Below, piece by piece: positions 20,552 through 29,677 of a stretch of DNA of 64,000 nt; within the stretch, counting starts at the first letter, position 1; every line of letters starts with the position of its first letter. This DNA is from Hygrophila difformis (lineage: Eukaryota; Streptophyta; Magnoliopsida; Lamiales; Acanthaceae). Made by a program: the position numbers and the translations under genes. The stretch spans positions 56,944,915-57,008,914 of the forward strand of contig JAOANR010000006.1 of the NCBI GenBank assembly GCA_030278955.1, in the 5' to 3' direction. Under the pieces are notes generated by a model. That model was given only the letters and a program-made list of their open reading frames with translations, made no database searches and was not told the DNA's origin.

Positions 20552-20881
20552 CCACGCTTCATCCTAAAAGATGACGCGAGGAAATATCCAGATAACCTTG
20601 CTATGACAAAGGCTATCCTAATACTCTCGCGATGTCAATTTGACAAAGCAAGAGGACCAATCTATAATAGCAACAGATTTGATATCCATTTCTCAGGGTA
20701 TCAACTATTCACTTTTACTTTTACTTCTTATACATATATAACCCCTATCTATAAGTAGGAATTGAGAACCTCGCCGCATTCTTACAGAAAATAATGCGAG
20801 GTATTCAGTTCTTTGTATAAACAAAATCTGAGGAACATTCTTTGAATATTAACTCCCTCCACGCTGTACAGATATAGCGTG
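20552..20881. repeat. LTR hairpins downstream of the promoter
   Basis: Imperfect palindromes with C(A/T)CGC...GCG(A/T)G ends lie at about 20552-20580, 20624-20654 and 20768-20802. One with 6-bp arms, CACGCT/AGCGTG, is at 20860-20881. Confidence 0.6.
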
Positions 20882-22094
20882 CGGAAAATTGGAATGTTCA
20901 TAGTTTGAAACCCAAAGTAGTTACTGCGAGCTACTATGGACATTTATTTTGCAGAATTATTTCTCAAATCCTTTTTCCTGGGAAAGTTATTTCCTAATTC
21001 TGTCTAGTTTTCGATGTACATTTTGGAAGCACCCTTGCATTTTGATTAAGAGGATTCAGAACCCTCAACATTTCTTTATACATATAATATTACATATACA
21101 TATAATATTTTGGGATATTTTCCCAGTCTATGATAAGTAATCTTACTTCATAATTACAGACTCATAATTCATATCTGCAATTCGTATTACTACTTTCACT
21201 GGTACACTGAGAAAGATGATGATATAAGTTATCTCAATCATTATTTACTCAGAACTAATGAAGAACAAACTTGTTCTTTAGTTGGGCATTTAGTACCGGT
21301 CGTTTAAAAGGGAAAGATGTTTCAAAAACCATTTTTTTGTCCTAATAATTAGTAGAGTATCAGGAAGATTAATTTCCAGGGTTCATGGTTTTATAGTTAT
21401 CACTATATGCTATGAGTAGGAGATTAAATATTTCTCTTACAGTCTACTAATCCTGAGTCAAATCATGGATATTTGGAACTGTTTACAGAGATTTCTCGAG
21501 CTAAATCATTTATACAAATCTGAGTAGTCTGGATAAGTCAAGGAATTTGAATAGCAATTTCATCTTAATATACTTACAAGACTATTATTCCTTACGAATA
21601 CTTGCAGGAATTACTCTGAGGAAACAAGTCTTATGAAAACTTTGGATGATAGATTTAAATACTTGCTTTTTCACTTGTTGTAGAGGACATCCAATACAGT
21701 GTCATAAGATCAGTTTGATCAGAGTAATAAAAAGAACAACTTCAAGTTCAGATGAATATAGCATGATTTAGAAGTGACCTCGAGTTATCAAAGGCTTAAT
21801 CTGAGTCTGAAAGAAAAAGATTAAGTGACAATTCTGAAAAGCTTTTATCACAGAAAGAGTCTGACCGATCATTCTGTGATGATAGTATTCCATGATTTCA
21901 GAGCTTAGAATGTCATGACACTGAGTCACAAGTACCTGTCTTGGGAAGTGATTTAAGACATGAAGATTTGATTAAGTTGTATAAAGGATTTTTCTATCTC
22001 AATGGACTCTCATTATACTTTAACCATTGAAGTATGATACTCTCATCATATTCTTATTTCATTCATTTGCTTTGATCTGTGATATCTTAAACAC

Positions 22095-22346
22095 ATGAAT
22101 ATAATCACGATGTTCGACATCATTTTAATTGCTTTCTTTACTATTTTTACAGCTTTAAGCATTTACATTTCAACAGTATTCTTTAGTAATCATCATTACA
22201 ACATTCTTAAATCAAGAGTAGAGACAGATTCTAGAGCTAATAATTCTATTAAAACACTTCTATCGTGTAACTCTCTATTGAACGATCCCGACAATAAAAA
22301 TAAATATTGCAGCTTGATACCGTGCGCTTTCGGTAGGAAAAACTAG
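22095..22346 (+). CDS. LTR-internal 83-codon ORF (copy in 3' LTR)
   Basis: This is the counterpart of 196-447 with the same ATG, length and stop. It differs by two residues at the end of the hydrophobic helix (STVFF instead of SALFF). Being in the 3' LTR it would be transcribed only by outward reading. Confidence 0.33.
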   Translation: MNIITMFDIILIAFFTIFTALSIYISTVFFSNHHYNILKSRVETDSRANNSIKTLLSCNSLLNDPDNKNKYCSLIPCAFGRKN

Positions 22347-22429
22347 GCAAGCTTTTTAACAGCCCTATAGGAGTTATAGTGTAAAGGCTGTCGGGGGGCA
22401 TTGCAGCGGGGTTTTACCCAAAAGCTTCA

Positions 22430-24399
22430 CCAATACCAAACTAAATCCGACGCATGCCCTAAATTTTTTCTCTACGCAGTACTCAAACCCACGCCCAATC
22501 TGTTATTTCTCTAATTCTACGAGCAGAACTCAAATTCCCCAAAGTCACTGATTTCACCCGAAGCCTCGAATTCATTCTTCGATTTTCCCTTTCCAGGAAA
22601 GCACAACATAGGTGGACGCAGATTTCGCCCTTCCCAGGAAAGTACAAGTGGACGCAGCTTGATCGCAATCCATCGCGTGATGCCCTTCCCTTTGCAGAAC
22701 TCTCAGAGATGGCATCTAGTCAATCATGTTTGGAAGATTGCTAGAATGTCCTGAAATGTTTGGAAGATTGCTAAATTAATAGTATCTTTAGATTTGGATC
22801 CTTTTTTCTGCACGACTCAGGCAATTGATATTTATGGGGGCATTTACGATTACTGTTCGATAGCTACTTTGGTTATTATTCTAGTATTTGACTGCTATTT
22901 GGCAAAGTAAAGTTATTCATTAAACTCCACAATGTGAATTCTTTTTTAGTTTTAGTGATGAGTGTTGGGCAAACTTTTGTCTCTATCATATATTGAGAGA
23001 AATCGAGAGCTGAATGAAGTATTAGTTTCTCCGATGAGATTTAGTCTAATTGGTTTTGGTTGAATAAATATATTGTTTACACTGATCACTGGGTTGTGGT
23101 CCTCGTGAAGTTAAGTTGATGATCTGAACTGGAAAAGAGATTTGAGTGCAAAATTTGAGTTTGAGTTCTTCTGTGGTCTGTAGAAGAGAAAGAACGTATT
23201 GGGCATGGGTCGGATTTGGATCAACTAATTTTAAGTATGGTTTATGTAATTAAGAAGTTTAATTATTACTTCATTATTTGCTAATTATAGGATTATTGAG
23301 AAAAAAATGACTAAATTGGATTTTATTAGCAAATGTAAAGGACCAATTTGGGGCAAAAAATATAAAAATGACTATTCCGACCCATTTGAAAAGAAAAATG
23401 ATCAAATAGTACAGTATATTTTCCTCCAAAGAAATGATGTGTATAACCCCATCACTTTTTATTAATACTCCATCATTGTAGAGATATCGATCAGACCCAT
23501 CACTTTTTATTAGTATCTTATTAGTCAGTATCAAATGCAGCCCCATGCGGTGTTGCACTGGATCCTGATTGACTTCTGTTCTGCTATGTCATAAATTTGC
23601 ACTTCTACTTCACTTCTACCTTCAGTTCATTTCAAAGTGATTTATTAGTTTGTTGAAGTATATACTGCATAGTATAATCTTATTACAGTAGTATGACTTT
23701 CACTCTTTGGGGGCATATGCAATAAAAATAAGATTTGACTCCTTTTTTGGTCATATTCTGCTCTTTTTTGGGCGTCATCTCATATTAGCTCTATCTCATC
23801 ATTCGTAGCTCACTTCGAATCAATACCTATTAAGTTTTAATTACATCAAGATTTGTTTTAAATTATTATTGAAAAAGAAAACATAAGTACTAGTATATAT
23901 GTGTATGAAATGATTTCCTTAAAATACTTTATAATTTCGAAAAATTGATTTGTGTATTATAACTCCTCAACTATATATCTTGTGTGAGAAAACATTCACC
24001 ATAACACACCCAAAATGTTCCCTAAAACAACCATATTATTATCCACTCCCTACATTGCATGTCTTCCACAAACTCATTTTTTGGTTCCCCATTTATTATT
24101 CCTTTTCATTGTACCAATTTTAGCTCACCCAATTATTGTTCTCTTCCTTTTTCGATTTTTCCACCAAACCACATTTTCGCATTTATATATTCCTTTCACC
24201 CGCACAATGCTTTCCTTGGCTTTTCTTTCATTTTCTACTCCTACCTCCTTAGTCCGTGCCATGCTCTTTGCCCGCCACCGGCGCCGTCCACCGGAGAGAC
24301 TGCTAAGGGCCTTAATATTATAAGTCTCCACCGCCTGCCGCCGGAGGCAATATATAATAGTACGTTATCTGAGTAATTATTAATTAATCCGATAACAGA
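22430..24399. other. Host DNA flanking the retroelement; promoter side of the syntaxin gene
   Basis: No gene can be supported. It begins with CCAAT, the expected right copy of a 5-bp target duplication. GGTGGACGCAG/GTGGACGCAG in two ~35-bp near-repeats (22584-22658) and two copies of CCCATCACTTTTTATTA (about 23448 and 23499) are the only visible structure. The last few hundred bases would hold the syntaxin promoter. Confidence 0.4.
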
Positions 24400-25421
24400 A
24401 TGAACGACCTCCTGATCTCCCAATCCTTTAAAAAGCATGACGACGGCCACGATCTCGAGGCCGGCGACGGCGGCGGGCCCAATGGCGCGAACCTCGATGT
24501 ATTCTTCGAGGAGGTGGAGGGTGTGAAAAAGGACATGGCGGAGGTGGAGAAGCTCCACCGGCGGCTCCAGGAGTCCAACAAGGAGTGCAACACCGCCCAC
24601 AACGCCCAGACCATGAAGGACCTCAGGTCCCGCATGGACCAGGACGTCACGCAGGTCCTCAAGCGCGTCAAGCTCATCAAATCCAAGCTCGAATCCCTAG
24701 AAAAATCCAACGCCACCGCCCGACGCCTCCCCGGCTGCGGCCCCGGCTCCTCCGCCGACCGCACGCGCACCGCTGTCGTTGGCGGCCTTGGCAAGAAGCT
24801 CAAAACCCTAATGGACGACTTCCAGGTTCGCTTCTAATCAAATCGAATATCAAATTTTGTAAAGCCTACGAATGGATTTCAACTTTCGTTCTTCAATTAA
24901 TTATAATCCGTGACCTAATTAATTAATTCCAGGCCCTCCGAACGTGGATGAACGACGAATACAAGGAAACGGTGGCGCGGCGGTACTTCACGGTGACGGG
25001 GGAGCGGCCGGACGAGGAGACGGTGGAGAAGATGATATCGAGCGGGGAGAGCGAATCGTTCCTGCAGAAGGCAATCCAGGAGCAAGGGCGGGGGCAGATC
25101 CTGGACGCGATATCGGAGATCCAGGAGAGGCACGACGCGGTGAAGGACATAGAGAAGAACCTGATGGAGCTGCACCAGCTGTTCCTGGACATGGCGGCGT
25201 TGGTGGAGGCGCAGGGGCAGCAACTGAACGACATAGAGAGCCACGTGGCGCACGCGAGTTCGTTCGTGAGGAGGGGCACGGAGCAGCTGCAGGAGGCCCG
25301 GGACCTGCAGAAGGGCTCCCGGAAATGGCGATGCATCGCGCTTTTGCTTGTTATAGTGCTTCTCTTGCTTATGACTTTCCCTATTTGGTCGCATCTTCTT
25401 ATGGCTTCTTTGGTCCATTGA
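24400..25421 (+). CDS. SYP12: Qa-SNARE syntaxin, SYP12 clade (two exons, 304 aa)
   Basis: Exons are 24400-24825 and 24933-25421 (donor CCAG|GTTCGC, acceptor ATTCCAG|GCC, phase 0). The protein is a plasma-membrane syntaxin that pairs with SNAP33- and VAMP72-type partners to fuse secretory vesicles. It has a short N-terminus [10 protein letters not shown], a three-helix Habc domain (about 35-160) including [15 protein letters not shown], the family block [15 protein letters not shown], a SNARE helix (about 205-265) with the central Gln in [10 protein letters not shown], and a C-terminal membrane anchor ([18 protein letters not shown]). The GPGSS and RTRT block fits SYP121-125 rather than SYP111 or SYP132. 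The tail after the anchor is short, unlike SYP121, so a SYP123/124/125-type member is possible. The CDS is much more GC-rich than its surroundings. Confidence 0.93.
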
Positions 25422-25660
25422 TCCTTTTCCTTCATGTTATTTTATTTTATTCTATTTTTATGTAGTTTGGTTTTTTTCTTTTTCCTCTAAAATGTAGATC
25501 AAAATTTTTTTTTTTCAAATTTTGGTTGTATTGTGATAAATTCATTAGCATTGTTGAGAAAAGTAAAGTAGGAATGATATTTCATTTGATGCAATCATAA
25601 AATGATGAAAATTTTATAATGTAAAGAGATTCACAAATTGATCACTGGCTTTCACTAGTA

Positions 25661-25964
25661 CTCCCTCCTCCCAGCATTTTGTCAACTTTTTTGCACTATA
25701 TACTTAAAAAAAATATATATATATTTAAAAAAAGATATACTTTACATATTTTTTTTTAAAAAAATTAGCATTTTGTCAAATTGTATATATATATTTAGCA
25801 AAAAAGATAATCGAGTTGAGTTTTATTAGAATCGTATAATCATGTAGTTTTAGAATATATATACTTTGCATATTTTTTTATACATATTTTGAGATATTAA
25901 CGATTTAAGAAGTTCATTGAATTGTGTACAGAAGTCAGACATGATAAGTTAAATGGGACAGAAG
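25661..25964. mobile_element. Stowaway-like MITE (304 bp)
   Basis: It is flanked by TA on both sides. The left end is CTCCCTCCTCCCAGC and the right end ATGGGACAGAAG is a degenerate inverted copy. Its interior (AATCGTATAATCATGTAGTTTTAG, TTTTGAGATAT) matches the Stowaway at 26271. Confidence 0.65.
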
Positions 25965-26270
25965 TAATACTTCTTTTCTCTAGTTAGTTGCAACTTGTAC
26001 TTGCATCAAACTTATTGAAGATGAATTGTACTTGCATCAAACTTGTACTCAAAATTTTTGGACAAACAGTCCAATACATTTATTTAATAGTTAATATCTT
26101 AAAATTTAAAGAAGTAAATATCATAAAAATATATATTTTAAAACTATACGAAAAGACGAATCCAATAATATCCCACTTGACTATATTTTCTTACATAACT
26201 GAAAAAAAAATTAGGTCAAACATGCATAATGAACCGTGTAAAAAGTCCAAATGAAACATTTTAGATACTA

Positions 26271-26530
26271 CTCCATCCGTCCCATTAAAAGTAGCCCCTT
26301 TTGACTTTTGATATTGTTCATTGTTTAACATTGACTCAATTTTATTGTATTGATACAAGAAGAGAAAAATAGTCAAGTGTGGTCTTGTTAGAATCGTCTA
26401 ATTTTATAGTCTTAAAATATACATTTTATCTAATTTTTACTTATACCGATTTTGAGATATAAAGCGTTTAACAATTGCATTGAATTTTGTGCAGAAGAGA
26501 AATTGACCACTTTTGATGGGACGGAGGGAG
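26271..26530. mobile_element. Stowaway-like MITE (260 bp), hit by a hAT element at its right end
   Basis: TA precedes CTCCATCCGTCCCAT, and the right end ATGGGACGGAGGGAG is its inverted copy. The following TA target base pair is displaced to 29399-29400 by the hAT insertion. Confidence 0.88.
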
Positions 26531-27466
26531 TAGGGGAAGTTAACGAGTAGACCTACTCGAACTCGACTCGGGACTCGGCTCGAAAAAAACTCGACTCGTA
26601 CTCAAAAAATTCGAGGCAAGTCGAGTAGTCGAGTATCGAGCTCGAGCTTGAGTACAAGGTTACGATACTCGTCGAGTATCGAGTAGAGTATTTGACTCAT
26701 TTTTTTAAAAAAATTTAAGTCATATATTTTATATTTTTAATACTCCTTCTACTTTTATTTATTCTCCATTTTCATTTTGATCCATTAATAAATTTATGAT
26801 TAAATTTAAATTTAAAAATATAATTAATTAAAATAATTATTTAAATGTAAAAATAACAGAAAAATAAATTAAATTAAAATAGATTAACAATATCATTATA
26901 TTATAAAATTATAAAATAAATTTAAAATAAAATAAGTTCTTAATATAATAAAAATTTATTTAAAAATTTAAAAAAATATATTTAAATATTTTTTTTGATG
27001 AGAAATAAATTTAAATATTGAAATATCTTTTTAACAAACTAAATTCATTAATTAAATAATAGAAAAATAAGAAATAACTAAAAAAAAAGGAAAAGAAAAT
27101 TAACTTTACAAATTAATAAATTTATACAATTAAATTAAGAAAATAAAATAGAAGAAAAAACTATATAAAATTCAAAGAAATGGAAAAATAAAAATAAAAT
27201 TAATTAAATAGGTAAATCAATAATTAGATAAAAATAAATAATGTAGTATAAATGATGTTAATATGGTATTATAATATAAATTGATATCCGGTATACGTAA
27301 AAAAAAATAACATATACTTTATTAAATATACGAATAAAATAAAAATATCAATTAAACAACATATTATAGATTTCAATAAATAAATAACTAATGTATCTCA
27401 TGTTGTGACTTGTGAATTATACAATTCGTTAACGAATTCACCAAATCCACTCATTTTGTACACATT

Positions 27467-28015
27467 GTTTTAAATATCCCCGAAATTCCCGAAATTTCGG
27501 GTTTCGAGACATCCTGAAGCGAAATTTCACATGCAATATTTTTTTGCAAAATTTCCATCGAAATTTCACCCGAAATCCAAAATTTCCCAAAATTTGACCG
27601 AAGTTTCCCAAAATTTTCCAAATTTTTTTTAAAAAAATAATTTTTTCTAAATTTTAAAAATATATTTTTTTAAAAAATTAAAAATTAAAATTTCTGATTC
27701 AACCCATATTGATGATGTCATCCAATTAACTTGCTTATCAATTTTAAGTATCTTATCAATCAACATGGTGCATGATATCAATAATATTACTAGCATATTA
27801 TATCATTAAATGAGTATTGTTAGCATATTACTAATTTATATAGCAATAGAGATGAGGAATTTTGAAATATCTTCATTTACTAATTCTTAGAAACTCGAAT
27901 TAGTTTTCTCAAAAAATTACAAATATCTCCGAAATTTCCCCCGAAATTTTAAATATCTTCGAAATTTTCCTAAATTTATATGTCCAATATAGATATCGAA
28001 ACCGATATTTAAAAC
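27467..28015. mobile_element. Small inverted-repeat element nested in the hAT element
   Basis: Terminal 12-bp perfect inverted repeats GTTTTAAATATC and GATATTTAAAAC enclose 0.5 kb rich in GAAATTTC/CCCGAAATT palindromes. A related uninterrupted copy of the flanks at about 28505-28740 shows the site without it. The family is not identified, and a target duplication cannot be fixed. Confidence 0.55.
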
Positions 28016-28019
28016 CTTG

Positions 28020-28740
28020 GTTACATTTGATCACTAATAGATCATATTCAGCTAAGAATACACACTCTAGATGGAGTAGTGATGTTGTCGGATGAGCCTA
28101 GAGCAACGATAACCCCACGATAATACCGCACACGCTTTAATATTTTAATGTAGTTAACTGTCTTACACAAATATTTGAGTTATTTATAAATGTGATACAT
28201 TTCTACTAACATTTATTATTACATTTGACAAATATATCGAAATCTGCACTATATAATCAAATTAATGCACTAAATATATGATGAATACTTATTGGCATAT
28301 ACTGTAATTGAGGTTAAATACATCCAACTTCCGAGCATTATACGTATTTAAGTTTGCGAGATTTCAGTTTAACCGGGGTATAATGTTAAGCGGAAAACAT
28401 CGGAAAAAGCACATTGATGGATAAAATCATTACCACAACATAACAAAGATGTGGTTACACAAAACCTAACTCAAATGTTGCTATTGTGAGGTGATAAGTG
28501 GTACCCGAATATTATTCATTACCCAATTCAATAACTGATTCAACAAATTCACTTATTTTATACATTTAAGTACTAATAAATCTTAGTCACCTAATAGATA
28601 CCCACTCTAAATGGAGTAGTGATGTTGTGGGATGAACCTGGAGCAACGTCAACCCTAAGACACGCTTTAATACTTGACTGTAATAAAATGTCTTACAAAA
28701 GTATTGAAGTTTAGTTTTAAATATGATGAACTTGTATTTA
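28020..28740. repeat. Degenerate direct duplication inside the hAT element
   Basis: About 28027-28200 and 28566-28730 share TGGAGTAGTGATGTTGT, GATGA(G/A)CCT(A/G)GAGCAACG, ACACGCTTTAATA and TGTCTTACA in the same order. The flank 27415-27466 likewise matches 28510-28565. Confidence 0.6.
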
Positions 28741-28811
28741 CATGTACTGTTATATTAAGAAATGTATTGTATTGAGTGCCAAATGAAAAAAAAAAATTGA
28801 AAAATGAAAGA

Positions 28812-29034
28812 TGTTTTGCGACCAAAATTTTGGTCGCTAATTCGATCACGAGATTAGCAAACAAATAAATTCGGTCGCTGTTTCGGTCGTTAATTAGCTA
28901 CTGAATGATTTTGGTCGCAAATTCAGTCGCTAACTAGCTAATAAATGGTTTTGGTCGCAAATTCGGTCGCTAACTAGCTAATGAACGGTTTTGGTCGCAA
29001 ATTCCAGTCGCTATACTGAAATTTTCTTATAGTG
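28812..29034. mobile_element. CACTA-type transposon end fragment with subterminal repeats
   Basis: It ends ...ATTTTCTTATAGTG at 29034, the inverse of a CACTATAAGAAAAT terminus. Inside are at least three ~55-bp units containing GGTTTTGGTCGCAAATTC and GTCGCTAACTAGCTAAT, typical CACTA subterminal repeats. The 20-bp perfect palindrome GCGACCAAAATTTTGGTCGC lies at 28818-28837. No opposite CACTA end is seen, so it is probably truncated. Confidence 0.65.
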
Positions 29035-29453
29035 TAAATTTTACAATAACTAGTCAAATATTTATATATCAAATTGAATCAAGTTTTTATGCCATAGTTC
29101 CAAAATTTAGATATTTATATATCAAAGTTTTACACATAAAAGTGTTAAAAAAAAAAAGCTTGAACTACTCGAGCTCGAGCTTGAACTCGGGTTCGAACTC
29201 GTTGGTACTTGAGCTCAAGCTGGAGAAAATGTAAAAAAAAAAAAAAGAGAACTCGAACTCGATGATACTCGAGTTCGAGCTCGAGTGATGCTACTTGAGT
29301 CGAGCTCGAGCTGGAGTAGCTCAAAAGTGTTGTCAAGTCAAGCTCGAGTATCCCACTACTCGAGCTCGACTCGACTCGATATCACCTCTAGGAGGGAGTA
29401 CGTAGTACGTATGTAGTAGTACTTCATAATAGTAAAATGCTGGACTCTTGAAC

Positions 29454-29454
<1 letters not shown>

Positions 29455-29540
<86 letters not shown>
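29455..29540. repeat. (TAA)n microsatellite
   Basis: About 28 uninterrupted TAA units end 138 bp upstream of a start codon. Confidence 0.97.
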
Positions 29541-29542
<2 letters not shown>

Positions 29543-29557
29543 CCAATAAAGGAGTAA

Positions 29558-29588
29558 TGGGCTTTGTAAGGCCCATTGAATTGGGCCC
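29558..29588 (+). promoter_or_regulatory. Site II-type TGGGCC/GGCCCA promoter elements
   Basis: TGGGCT (29558), GGCCCAT (29570) and TGGGCCC (29582) cluster 90-120 bp before the ATG. Such site II motifs are known in promoters of plant nuclear genes for mitochondrial and ribosomal proteins, which fits the gene downstream. Confidence 0.6.
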
Positions 29589-29677
29589 AAGCCAGAAAGC
29601 CTGTTAGACTACCCCTATACAAAAATGAAAAATCGCCTGCACTCGGACATTCCAAAAGTCTGTCGATCTCTTTAGCA

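Larger units (their letters stand above)
1..22429 (+). mobile_element. Giant Athila-type Ty3/gypsy LTR retrotransposon with F-box cargo (5' end outside window)
   Basis: Two near-identical LTR segments, 1-530 and 21900-22429, bracket gag-pol, five F-box-like genes and a 1545-codon ORF, all on the plus strand. Over the 530 aligned bases I count 5 substitutions and no indels. The primer site is the Asp-tRNA type known from Athila elements, and the protease, RT and integrase motifs fit that clade. If the 3' LTR begins at 18668 the LTR is about 3.76 kb, the internal region about 18.1 kb and the whole element about 25.7 kb, among the largest plant retroelements. The 3' junction is certain (the LTR stops after AAGCTTCA and unrelated sequence follows). 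The 5' junction and the target duplication lie outside the window. Everything between the LTRs is inferred to travel with the element; later insertion of the cargo is not excluded. Confidence 0.85.
18668..22429 (+). repeat. 3' LTR (about 3.76 kb; left edge inferred)
   Basis: The right edge is exact because the homology to the 5' LTR ends at 22429. For the left edge I prefer TGAAGTTT at 18668: it follows a purine-rich tract and mirrors the LTR end (AAGCTTCA, 7 of 8 bases complementary). TG at 18781, after an A/G tract, is the main alternative. The LTR holds a TATA box, hairpins and the 83-codon ORF. Only its last 530 bp can be compared with the 5' LTR here. Confidence 0.65.
26531..29390. mobile_element. 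Non-autonomous hAT-like element (2.86 kb) with CTCGA-rich ends
   Basis: It is bounded by perfect 8-bp duplications GGAGGGAG (26523-26530 and 29391-29398). The ends are TAGGGGAAGTT and the inverse of TAGAGGTGATA. Both terminal ~150-200 bp are packed with CTCGAGCTCGA/ACTCGACTCG subterminal repeats, a hAT hallmark. The interior is A/T-rich with no transposase ORF, so it must have been moved in trans. Its interior holds other insertions (27467-28015 and a CACTA tail). Confidence 0.85.

Noticed and set aside
22483..22668. 61-codon minus-strand ORF beside the retroelement
   Set aside because: No recognisable domain and a non-coding look; likely chance.
24125..25465. Several alternative-frame ORFs around the syntaxin gene
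   Set aside because: GC-rich coding DNA leaves long open frames on other strands. Only the spliced plus-strand frame gives syntaxin domains.
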